From Devosia sp. (GTDB lineage Bacteria; Pseudomonadota; Alphaproteobacteria; Rhizobiales; Devosiaceae), in the NCBI GenBank assembly GCA_025352765.1, contig JANXSI010000510.1, positions 1 through 15,450 on the forward strand: a stretch of 15,450 bases of DNA, read 5' to 3'. Within the stretch, counting starts at the first letter, position 1. Each line of letters starts with the position of its first letter. A model generated the notes under the pieces. It searched no databases, was not told the DNA's origin, and saw only the letters and a program-made list of their open reading frames with translations. The position numbers were made by a program, and so were the translations under genes. Of the stretch, positions 1 through 8,794 are shown piece after piece.

Positions 1-2004
<2,004 letters not shown>

Positions 2005-2009
2005 GGCAA

Positions 2010-2017
2010 CTCTCCTT
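2010..2017 (-). promoter_or_regulatory. Shine-Dalgarno that fixes the TTG start of clpB
   Basis: On the minus strand AAGGAGAG is followed by a five-base spacer (TTGCC) and TTG. No in-frame ATG exists near it; the first Met codon is about 20 residues into the conserved N-domain, so the TTG is the better start. Confidence 0.7.
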
Positions 2018-2100
2018 TTGCCGCGCCGGCTCGCCCATATCTGGCGCGGTCCGGTCGCTCGAAGCGTTGATTAGGAATAGCCCGCGAAGCGGCACTGCTC

Positions 2101-2116
2101 CTTGACTTCACTCAAG
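2101..2116. promoter_or_regulatory. CTTGA-N6-TCAAG inverted repeat upstream of clpB (possible operator or promoter element)
   Basis: The plus strand reads CTTGACTTCACTCAAG: perfect 5-bp arms around six bases, about 100 bp before the clpB start. On the minus strand it follows directly on CCCTATAT, which resembles the -10 element of alphaproteobacterial heat-shock (RpoH) promoters, but I found no convincing -35 at the right distance. The arms resemble HspR (HAIR) half-sites, CTTGAGT and ACTCAAG, but the spacing is two bases instead of seven. A role in heat control of clpB is inference. Confidence 0.35.
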
Positions 2117-2205
2117 ATATAGGGCGGCCCCCGAAAAGAAAAAGGCCGGGCAAAACCCTCTCGCAGAGAAATTCGTCAGAGCCCGTGGCCTGTCCTCCGG
2201 GCCCT

Positions 2206-2240
2206 TCCCGAACGCTGTTCGGCATGCTATCTCCCGAACA
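2206..2240. promoter_or_regulatory. CCGAAC half-site cluster, likely operator of the TetR-family gene
   Basis: CCGAAC (2208-2213), three bases, then GTTCGG (2217-2222) form a perfect 15-bp palindrome. A third half-site CCGAAC (2234-2239) follows, and TCCCGAAC occurs twice (2206-2213 and 2232-2239). The cluster ends just before the ribosome binding site of the regulator. TetR proteins usually bind such palindromes as dimers and repress their own gene; no U-run follows, so a terminator is unlikely. The bound protein is inferred. Confidence 0.55.
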
Positions 2241-2261
2241 TCGTTAGAGAGGATGAGCCAG

Positions 2262-2951
2262 ATGGCCGTGACCCGTGACGACGTGATTCACACCGCCATC
2301 CAGCTGCTGCAGGAGGTGGGGCTCGATGGCCTGACGCTCAGGCGGCTGGCGACCGAACTCGGCATTTCGGCCCCGACGCTCTATTGGCACGTCCGCGACA
2401 AGCGCGAACTGCTCGACCTCATGGCCGACACCATGATGATCGATCATCGCGCCAAGCAGCCGCCGTTTCCGGTGGGTCTCGAATGGTGGCAGGTCATCGC
2501 CGAAGGCGTGCGCCGGCAGTTCGACGCCATCATTGCCTATCGCGACGGCGCCCGGGTCGTGGCCGGCAACCGGCCGACGCCCGGTGCCCTGCCGATGATC
2601 GAGCGCTATCTGAAAGTGTGGATCGATGCGGGGTTCTCGCCGGATGAGGCGATTGCGACGCTTCTCAGCTTCGGCGACTTCGTGGTCGGCTCGGCGCTCG
2701 AGTATCAGGCCGAAAACGAACGCCAGCGGCTGCAGACCGACACCGACCGGGCCGATCTGTGGAAAGCCATGGAGGCCTATCCGATCCTGCGCGCCGCGAG
2801 CGCGGCACGAGCCCTGCTCCCGACCCGCGACAGCTTCGAGCATGGCCTGGGCCTGCTGATCGCCGGCTTGCGCCAGCGCCAGGCCGAACTCGTGGCCGAA
2901 AAGCAAAAGGCCGCGGAACAACCGCGGCCTCAGCCATCCGATCGAAACTAA
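2262..2951 (+). CDS. TetR-family transcriptional regulator with TetR_C-type ligand domain
   Basis: A 229-residue DNA-binding repressor. The N-terminus has the TetR helix-turn-helix, with GLDGLTLRRLATELGISAPTLYWHVRDK at about residues 20-47; the closely packed APTLYWHV recognition helix is typical of the true TetR subfamily with a TetR_C ligand domain (members include tetracycline-efflux repressors). The rest is helical, as expected for a ligand-binding and dimer domain; the ligand cannot be told. I chose the ATG at 2262 because AGAGAGG (2246-2252) sits at a normal distance from it; an in-frame ATG at 2253 directly abuts that motif and is less likely. Divergent from clpB, with a CCGAAC palindrome just upstream, so self-repression is likely. 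No efflux pump or enzyme lies next to it that would reveal a target. The 3' end also carries the terminator of the convergent gene. Confidence 0.9.
   Translation: MAVTRDDVIHTAIQLLQEVGLDGLTLRRLATELGISAPTLYWHVRDKRELLDLMADTMMIDHRAKQPPFPVGLEWWQVIAEGVRRQFDAIIAYRDGARVVAGNRPTPGALPMIERYLKVWIDAGFSPDEAIATLLSFGDFVVGSALEYQAENERQRLQTDTDRADLWKAMEAYPILRAASAARALLPTRDSFEHGLGLLIAGLRQRQAELVAEKQKAAEQPRPQPSDRN
2899..2930 (-). terminator. Intrinsic terminator of the DUF4167 gene, inside the 3' end of the TetR gene
   Basis: On the minus strand a perfect 9-bp stem, AGGCCGCGG / CCGCGGCCT with loop TTGTT, is followed by TTTTGCTTTT (the last stem base is the first T). It lies 24 bases after the DUF4167 stop codon and within the last coding stretch of the convergent regulator. 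In the plus direction no T-run follows, so it should act mainly on minus-strand transcripts. Confidence 0.85.
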
Positions 2952-2953
2952 AG

Positions 2954-3664
2954 TCAGTCGCCGACGATGGTCGGATTGACCGCCGTCAGGAAGGCCGGCA
3001 ACTCGCCGACATCGGGCTGCGGCGCATTGGCGGGATCGCCGGTCGGTGCGCCATCGAGCGGGCCGCGGCCGCGGCGGCGGCGATTGCGGTCGCGCGGACG
3101 GCGCGCTTCGCCACCTTCGCCGGTCGCAGCGTTGAACGCCTGGCCACCCTCGCCGGAACCCTGCTCGCCCGAGACGATCGCCGCCGGGGCGGCTGGCTGC
3201 TGCTGCGCCTGGGACTCGCCGGAGTTGTCGTCGCTGTCGGACGAATAATTGCCCTGCTGGTCGGGCTGGCGCTGCGGCTGGAATTGCGGCTGCGGCGGCT
3301 CGGGCGAGGCAAACCGATCGTTGATCGGCTCGAAATCGTCGTCGTCCTGATCCTGCGACTGGCCGAACTGGTCGACCCGCCCCTGGTTCTGCGGCTGCCC
3401 TGCCGCGACGATGCGGAAGTAATGCTCGGCATGCTGCAGATAATTTTCGGCCAGCACCGGGTCACCCGACGACTGCGCGTCGCGCGCCAGCTGCAGATAC
3501 TTCTCAGCAACATGGGATGCATTGCCGCGGACTTTGACGTCGGGACCGTTGGACTCGAAGTTCCGGCTCAGCGGGTTGACGTGCTTGCGCCCGCCATTGT
3601 TGTTTCGTCCGCGCTGGCGGTTCTTGTTGCTATTGTTGTTGTTGTTATTCTGGTTTGGTCTCAT
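2954..3664 (-). CDS. DUF4167 domain protein, Asn/Arg-rich N-terminus, disordered acidic and basic tail
   Basis: A 236-residue protein of unknown function whose family is largely alphaproteobacterial. Residues 1-30 are a low-complexity basic Asn-rich segment including six Asn in a row and RQRGRNNNGGRK. The conserved core follows (about 30-90: NPLSRNFESNGPDVKVRGNASHVAEKYLQLARDAQ, then DPVLAENYLQHAEHYFRIV), which looks like a helical TPR-like unit. The remainder is Gln/Pro/Asp-rich linker, then a basic patch RPRDRNRRRRGRG at about 195. Such composition suggests nucleic-acid, perhaps RNA or ribosome, binding; that is inference. In related genomes it typically sits near prmC/prfA and clpB, as here. 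It ends in its own strong terminator. The ribosome site is weak: AAGGCG is about 15 bases upstream of the ATG. Confidence 0.88.
   Translation of the reverse strand: MRPNQNNNNNNSNKNRQRGRNNNGGRKHVNPLSRNFESNGPDVKVRGNASHVAEKYLQLARDAQSSGDPVLAENYLQHAEHYFRIVAAGQPQNQGRVDQFGQSQDQDDDDFEPINDRFASPEPPQPQFQPQRQPDQQGNYSSDSDDNSGESQAQQQPAAPAAIVSGEQGSGEGGQAFNAATGEGGEARRPRDRNRRRRGRGPLDGAPTGDPANAPQPDVGELPAFLTAVNPTIVGD
3632..3649 (-). repeat. AAY-codon run encoding six consecutive Asn in the DUF4167 protein
   Basis: A GTT/ATT trinucleotide tract on the plus strand (AAC/AAT codons on the coding strand) lies near the gene start, with more Asn codons on both sides. The tract is AT-rich against a GC-rich background and is a likely spot for length variation between strains. 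Confidence 0.6.
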
Positions 3665-3982
3665 CGGTCGCGATACGCCTTGAAAATGAGCCTAGGGATG
3701 TTGGGTGTTCTCAGGCCCGCGGCGCGCTGGCGCCCATGCGGGCTGCCGGAGTGGGGCGGGGTCTTGTCCGAGAGCTGTTCTGGCTGAACCACTTTTTGCT
3801 CATCACGTCAGGCAGGGGTCCGTACAGGAAATACCCTTGCTGGCAATCCAGCATCGCCGATGAGCGGGTGGCCGTCACCTTGGCGCTCAACCAGCGCCAT
3901 CGACAGCAAGGGGAAGCTAGCCGCTTCGCCGGGGATTTCCAAGCGAAAAATGCCCTTTGTGCCCCGGCTGGTTTCCCTTTCC
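3665..3982. other. 318-bp stretch with no convincing gene between prmC and the DUF4167 gene
   Basis: No frame here matches a family I know. It contains two short perfect hairpins (TGCTGG/CCAGCA at 3838-3853 and TGGCGCT/AGCGCCA at 3881-3899) and a longer-range pair GCCGGGG/CCCCGGC (3928-3934 and 3962-3968). No T-run follows any of them, so no intrinsic terminator for prmC is visible. It presumably holds the promoter or leader of the DUF4167 gene; no clear -35/-10 pair was found. Short open frames on the minus strand continue past the prmC stop but have no recognised similarity or good ribosome sites. Confidence 0.5.
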
Positions 3983-4840
3983 TCAAGAATGGGAAGCGAG
4001 GACCACCCGATCAAGACCCGCCAGATCTTTCAGCACCTCGACCCGTCCGAAGCCGGCGCGGCCGAAGATCCGGCCGACGACATCGCCCTGGTTGAAGCCG
4101 ATCTCGAGCACGGCCAGCCCCCCGGGGTTGAGGCGCCGGACGGCCTGCGCGGCGATCGCCCGATAGGCCTCGAGCCCGTCCCAGCCGCCATCGAGGGCGA
4201 GTTTCGGATCGAACACCCGCACTTCGGGCGACAGCTCGTCGATCGCACCGGTCGCGATGTAAGGCGGATTGGAGACGATCAGATCGAACAGCGCCGTGTG
4301 CGGGACCGCCTGCCACCACGATCCCCGCCGGAACTGCAGGCGGTCGGCGACCCCGTGCTGCCGGGCGTTCTGCTCGGCGATGGCGAGCGCCTCATCCGAC
4401 ATGTCCGTTGCGGTCCCTTTGGCCCTCGGAACGGCGCTGAGGATGGAGACCGCGATGGCCCCGGTACCGGTGCCAAGGTCGATGAGGCTGCTCGAGGGCT
4501 TGGCTTCGAGGAACGCCACGGCCTCGGCCACCACCTGCTCGGTCTCAGGTCGCGGATCGAGGGTGGCGTCGCCGAGAGCGAAATCGAGGCCCCAGAATTC
4601 GCGCCGCCCGATGATGCGGCTGACGGGTTCGCCGGCCAGCCGCCGCAAGGCAAACTGGTCGAGCAATTTGGCCTGTTCGTCGCTGACCGGATCGCGCTCG
4701 CGCCGGACCAGCGCCATGGCGTCCATGCCGAAAGCGGTCTGCGCGAGGAGGCGCGCGTCGAGTTCTGGGGTGTCGAGGCCGTAGGCGCGAAACCGGTCGC
4801 GCACCTGCCGCCAGGCGAGGCCGATTGGCGTCGCGCTCAA
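3983..4840 (-). CDS. prmC: Release factor glutamine methyltransferase PrmC (HemK)
   Basis: PrmC uses S-adenosylmethionine to methylate the glutamine of the GGQ motif in release factors RF1 and RF2, which speeds peptide release on the ribosome. The 285-residue protein has the helical N-domain (about 1-85, containing GEPVSRIIGRREFWGLDF), the SAM-binding loop DLGTGTG at 121-127 and the catalytic NPPY at 191-194, all in the usual places. The start is TTG at 4838-4840, overlapping the prfA stop codon as TTGA; no upstream or nearby ATG exists in frame and the N-terminus is of normal length. Its substrate, RF1, is the gene immediately upstream, so production of enzyme and substrate is translationally coupled. 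Family assignment is firm. Confidence 0.96.
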   Translation of the reverse strand: MSATPIGLAWRQVRDRFRAYGLDTPELDARLLAQTAFGMDAMALVRRERDPVSDEQAKLLDQFALRRLAGEPVSRIIGRREFWGLDFALGDATLDPRPETEQVVAEAVAFLEAKPSSSLIDLGTGTGAIAVSILSAVPRAKGTATDMSDEALAIAEQNARQHGVADRLQFRRGSWWQAVPHTALFDLIVSNPPYIATGAIDELSPEVRVFDPKLALDGGWDGLEAYRAIAAQAVRRLNPGGLAVLEIGFNQGDVVGRIFGRAGFGRVEVLKDLAGLDRVVLASHS

Positions 4841-5913
4841 TGCCCGCCGTCCATGGCGGCCAGCTGTGCCGCCTGGTCTTCGGTGGTCAGCGCCTCGATC
4901 AGTTCGTCGAGCGCGTCGCCGGCGATTACCTTGTCGAGCTTGTAGAGGGTCAGATTGATCCGGTGGTCGGTCACCCGGCCCTGCGGAAAATTGTAGGTGC
5001 GGATGCGCTCCGAGCGATCGCCGGAGCCGACCTGCTCGCGCCGCTGGTCGGACCGGGCGGTGTCGCGGGCGTCGCGCTGCGCCTCGTAGAGACGGGCCCG
5101 CAGCACCACCATGGCCTGCGCCCGGTTCTGGTGCTGGCTCTTGAGGCTCGAGGTCACGACGATCCCGGTGGGCAGATGGGTGATGCGGACGGCGGAGTCG
5201 GTGGTGTTGACGTGCTGGCCGCCGGCGCCCGAGGACCGCATGGTGTCGATGCGGATATCCTGGTCGCGAATCTCGATGTCGATGTCCTCGACCTCGGGCA
5301 GCACCGCGACGGTCGCCGCCGAGGTGTGGATGCGGCCCTGCGCTTCGGTCGCCGGTACGCGCTGCACGCGATGCACGCCGCTTTCATATTTGAGCTTGGC
5401 GTAGGCGCCCTTGCCGGAAATCTTGGCGATGACTTCCTTGTAGCCGCCCATATCGCCCGGGCTTTCTTCCATCAGCTCGACCTTCCAGCCCTGGAGGTCG
5501 GCGTAGCGCTGGTACATTCGCAAGAGATCGCCGGCAAACAGCGCCGCCTCGTCGCCGCCGGTGCCGGCCCGGACTTCGAGAATGACGTTCTTCTGGTCGG
5601 CCGCATCCTTGGGCAGAAGGAGTATGCGGATCTCGCTCTCCATCTGCTCGATGCGGGGTTTTAGTTCGGTGACTTCGGCATAGGCCATCTCGGCCATGTC
5701 CTTGTCGCCGGATTTGACCAGATCCTCGGCGGCGCGCAGCTCGTCGGTCGCCTTGCGCCACGCCGTGATCGGCCGCACCACCGGCTCGAGCTCGGCATAT
5801 TCCTTGGAGAGCCGCACATACTCCTCGGCCGACGGACCAGACGACAGCGCCGCCTCGACGCTGTCGAAGCGCTTCTCCAACTGGATCAGCTTGTCTTCCG
5901 GAAGGGCGGCCAT
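4837..5913 (-). CDS. prfA: Peptide chain release factor 1 (RF1)
   Basis: RF1 reads UAA and UAG stop codons in the ribosomal A site and triggers hydrolysis of the peptidyl-tRNA. The 358-residue protein shows the stop-codon-reading tripeptide PAT at 187-189 (PxT marks RF1; RF2 has SPF) and the catalytic GGQ at 231-233 within RSSGAGGQHVN. The helical N-domain and the C-terminal portion are complete and the length is normal. ATG start at 5911-5913, seven bases after the start of the ptsP stop codon region, with only a poor Shine-Dalgarno, consistent with coupling to ptsP translation. The stop codon overlaps the TTG start of prmC by four bases, forming a prfA-prmC unit. Confidence 0.98.
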   Translation of the reverse strand: MAALPEDKLIQLEKRFDSVEAALSSGPSAEEYVRLSKEYAELEPVVRPITAWRKATDELRAAEDLVKSGDKDMAEMAYAEVTELKPRIEQMESEIRILLLPKDAADQKNVILEVRAGTGGDEAALFAGDLLRMYQRYADLQGWKVELMEESPGDMGGYKEVIAKISGKGAYAKLKYESGVHRVQRVPATEAQGRIHTSAATVAVLPEVEDIDIEIRDQDIRIDTMRSSGAGGQHVNTTDSAVRITHLPTGIVVTSSLKSQHQNRAQAMVVLRARLYEAQRDARDTARSDQRREQVGSGDRSERIRTYNFPQGRVTDHRINLTLYKLDKVIAGDALDELIEALTTEDQAAQLAAMDGGH

Positions 5914-5919
5914 GATTGT

Positions 5920-8187
5920 CTAGACGACCAGTCCCTGCTTGGCGGCCAGATCGACCAGCAAGTCGCGGATGCCGACGCCGGCCTGCCCTTCTCCGAGCGC
6001 TGCGGCGACAGCCGCCTGGATCGGCTTCAGCTCGAGCCCCATCACCATTTCCTTGATCGGCCCGATGGCCGGCGGGCTCATCGACAGCCGCGTCATGCCG
6101 ATGGCCATCAGCGCCAGCGCGTCGATGGTCCGGCCGGCGAGTTCGCCGCACATGGTGATCGGGACGCCGTAGCGCTTGGCCATGTCGACGATGTGGCGCA
6201 GGGCACGCAGCCGCGGCAGGGCGATCGGGTCATAGGCCTTGGCGACGCGCGAATTGGCGCGGTCGGCAGCATTGAGGAACATGATCAGGTCGTTCGAGCC
6301 GATCGAGACGAAATCGGCCTCGGGCAGCACGCGGTCGAGCTCCCACAGCAGCGACGGCACTTCGATCATCGCGCCGATCTCGAGTTTCGAAGGCGGAGTC
6401 TGGCCCGAACGGATCAGCCGGTCGAGTTCGAGCTTGACCACCCGCTTGGTCTCGACGAACTCCCAGGTCTCGGTAACCATGGGGACGAGGATCTTCATCG
6501 GCCCTCCATCGGCGGCCGTCAGCAGCGCGCGGACCTGCGTGCGCAACAGGCCCGGCCGGTCGAGCGCGAGGCGCAGCGAGCGGAAGCCCATCGCGGGGTT
6601 CTCCTCGGGCGCCGAGCGGAGATAGGGGATCACCTTGTCGCCGCCGATATCGAGGAGGCGGAAGACGATCGGCTTGCCCTGGCTCAGCCTGATGGCTTCG
6701 CGATAGAGGACGATCTGCTCGCCGACCTTGGGCAGATGGCTCGCGATCATGAACTGCAGTTCGGTGCGGAACAGCCCGACGCCCTCGGCGCCGGTGTCGT
6801 CGAGCATCGGCAGATCGGCGACCAGCCCCGAATTGTGCAAGAGCGTGATGGCGACGCCATCCTTGGTGATCGACGGCTTGTCCTTGAGCTCGAGATAATG
6901 CGCCCGCCGCTTGGCGCCGACCCGGACCTTGTCGACATAGTTCTGCTGGAGGTCGGCCGTTGGCCTCAGGAACACCGTGCCGGCCTGCCCGTCGACGATG
7001 ATGTCGTCGCCGTTCTCGCAGACCGAGACGATATTTTCGGCCTGCCCCACCGCCACCAGCCCGAGCGAGCGCGCGATGATCGCCACATGCGCGGTGGCGC
7101 CGCCCTCTTCGAGGACGATGGCGCGGAGCCGCGTGCGGTCGTATTCGAGCAGTTCGGCGGGCCCCATGTTGCGCGCCACCAGAATGGCGTTCTCGGGTAG
7201 TTCGCGCGTCGTGCTGGCCGAACCGTCGCCGGTGAGGACCCGCAGTAGGCGGTTGGCCAGATCGTCGAAATCGTGCAGCCGGTCGCGGATATAGGGATCG
7301 GTCGAGCGCAGCATGCGGGCGCGCGTGTCGTTTTGCACTCGCTCGACGGCGGCTTCCGCCGTGAGGCCGTTGGCGATCGCCTCGTGCAGCCGGTCGACCC
7401 AGCCGCGATCGTTGGCGAACATCCGGTAGGTTTCGAGGATGTCGCGGTGCTCGCTGCCCGACTGCATGTCGCCGTGGCTCAGCATGTCGTCGATCGAGAG
7501 CCGCATGGTGGCGAGCGCGTCCTCGAGATGCTGGATCTCGAGATCGGTGTCTTCGGCGATGAAATTGGTGACGACAACGCGCGGGTCGTGCAGCACCACT
7601 TTGCCCAGCGCAATGCCTTCGGTGAAGCCGGCGCCGTTGAAGGTGCGCGGACGGCGCAGGTCGATGTCCTGGCCGGGCTTGATCAGCGTGTCGAACTCGG
7701 ACGTCGCGATCATTTCGGCGAGGATGGTCGCCGTGGTCAGCATCGCCTCGACTTCGTCTTCGCCGTAGATGCGCGCGTCGCTGTTCTGGACGACGAGGAC
7801 GCCCAGCGTCTGGCCGGCGCGCAGGACCGGCACGCCGAGGAAGGCGTTGAACGGGTCTTCGCCGGTTTCCGGGCGATAGGCAAAGGCCGGATGCGCCGGC
7901 GCCTGTTCGAGATTGAGCGATTCCGCCTGCGCGGCGATGAGGCCGACGAGGCCCTCGCCCAGCCGGAGCGTCGTCATGTGCACCGATTCGGGCTTCAGGC
8001 CCTTGCTGGCGAACAGTTCGAGCTGGCCGTCGTCGCGCAGCACATAGAAGGAGCAGACGTCCGCCCGCATGTTTTCGGCGATGAGATTGACGATCTTGTC
8101 GAGGCGATCCTGCGAAGCCAGAGGCTCCGCCATGGTTTCGCGCAACTGCCGCAGCAGCACGCGAGGACCGCCGATCCCTGTCGCCAT
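5920..8187 (-). CDS. ptsP: Phosphoenolpyruvate-protein phosphotransferase PtsP (enzyme I of the nitrogen PTS)
   Basis: EI-Ntr takes phosphate from phosphoenolpyruvate and passes it to NPr and then EIIA-Ntr, a regulatory chain tied to nitrogen and potassium status, with no sugar transport. The 755-residue protein has an N-terminal GAF domain (about 20-160, the mark of PtsP versus PtsI, sensing glutamine or 2-oxoglutarate in relatives), the PEP-utiliser N domain, the swivel domain with GGATAHVAIIAR and phospho-accepting His367, and the C-terminal barrel ending with MCGELAG (active-site Cys680). The start chosen is ATG 8187, giving the GGPRVLL-RQLRETMAEP N-terminus usual for relatives; a GTG at 8208 preceded by AAAGGAGG is a competing start, and the frame stays open further up to 8361 without family support. 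It lies between lysC and prfA; its NPr and EIIA partners are not in the window. Confidence 0.96.
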   Translation of the reverse strand: MATGIGGPRVLLRQLRETMAEPLASQDRLDKIVNLIAENMRADVCSFYVLRDDGQLELFASKGLKPESVHMTTLRLGEGLVGLIAAQAESLNLEQAPAHPAFAYRPETGEDPFNAFLGVPVLRAGQTLGVLVVQNSDARIYGEDEVEAMLTTATILAEMIATSEFDTLIKPGQDIDLRRPRTFNGAGFTEGIALGKVVLHDPRVVVTNFIAEDTDLEIQHLEDALATMRLSIDDMLSHGDMQSGSEHRDILETYRMFANDRGWVDRLHEAIANGLTAEAAVERVQNDTRARMLRSTDPYIRDRLHDFDDLANRLLRVLTGDGSASTTRELPENAILVARNMGPAELLEYDRTRLRAIVLEEGGATAHVAIIARSLGLVAVGQAENIVSVCENGDDIIVDGQAGTVFLRPTADLQQNYVDKVRVGAKRRAHYLELKDKPSITKDGVAITLLHNSGLVADLPMLDDTGAEGVGLFRTELQFMIASHLPKVGEQIVLYREAIRLSQGKPIVFRLLDIGGDKVIPYLRSAPEENPAMGFRSLRLALDRPGLLRTQVRALLTAADGGPMKILVPMVTETWEFVETKRVVKLELDRLIRSGQTPPSKLEIGAMIEVPSLLWELDRVLPEADFVSIGSNDLIMFLNAADRANSRVAKAYDPIALPRLRALRHIVDMAKRYGVPITMCGELAGRTIDALALMAIGMTRLSMSPPAIGPIKEMVMGLELKPIQAAVAAALGEGQAGVGIRDLLVDLAAKQGLVV

Positions 8188-8299
8188 ACCCTCTTTGCGG
8201 CCCCGCACCGCCTCCTTTGAGCATCGCCGGGAAGACTGCTGTCCCTCAGCGACGCGACCTGTGACCGGCCGGAGGCGCAAGAATGCGGGAGAATCCCGA

Positions 8300-8794
8300 T
8301 CAGGCGCCCGGCTTGTCGAGTCCGTAATACGTATGGAGCGCCCTGACCGCAAGCTCAGCATATTCGTCGTCGATCAGCACCGAGGTCTTGATTTCGGACG
8401 TGGTGATCAGCTGGATGTTGATGCCCTTGTCGGCGAGCGCCTTGAACATCGAGGCGGCAACGCCCGCATGGTTGCGCATCCCGACGCCCACCACCGAGAC
8501 CTTGGCGCCGCCCTTGGAGCCGGTAACGCGCTGGTATTCGATGATTCCCGAGGCCCGCGCCGCCTCGAGCGCCTTGACCGACTTGTCATATTCGCTGTCG
8601 GGAACGGTGAAGGTGATGTCGGTGACCGACCCATCGTCGGAGATGTTCTGGACGATCATGTCGACGACGATCGATTCGTCTGCCAGCGCACCGAACACCG
8701 CCGCGGCAACACCCGGCTTGTCCTTGACGTCGCGCAGCGTGATCTTGGCCTCGGCCTTGGCGAGGGTGACGCCCGAAACGATCTGCTTTTCCAT
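8300..8794 (-). other. Possible internal translation start in lysC giving an ACT-only beta subunit
   Basis: Met260 of LysC (ATG at 8792-8794) begins MEKQIVSGVTLAKAEAKITL and is preceded by GAGGA with a seven-base spacer. In Corynebacterium glutamicum and Bacillus aspartokinases of the alpha2-beta2 kind, an in-frame start at this same place makes the beta subunit; the C. glutamicum subunit, as I recall, starts MEEAVLTGVATDKSEAKVTV. The product here would be about 164 residues holding both ACT domains. Use of this start in this organism is inference. Confidence 0.4.

Noticed and set aside
2125..2160. Complete RpoH promoter for clpB
   Set aside because: The CCCTATAT box is plausible, but no CTTGAA/CTTGAC-like -35 is found 13-18 bases before it.
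3711..3986. TTG-started minus-strand frame of 91 codons directly after prmC
   Set aside because: No family resemblance, mixed third-base pattern and no clear ribosome site; not supported as a gene.
6193..7200. 335-codon open frame on the plus strand opposite ptsP (and a similar one at 7273-8220)
   Set aside because: Antisense shadows of a long GC-rich gene; composition is unlike a folded protein and ptsP itself is certain.
8286..8298. CGGGA-GAA-TCCCG hairpin after the lysC stop as a terminator
   Set aside because: Only five base pairs and no T-run; read-through from lysC into ptsP is more likely.
8188..8361. N-terminal extension of PtsP to 8361
   Set aside because: It would overlap the end of lysC and adds residues not typical of the family; GTG 8208 or ATG 8187 fit better.
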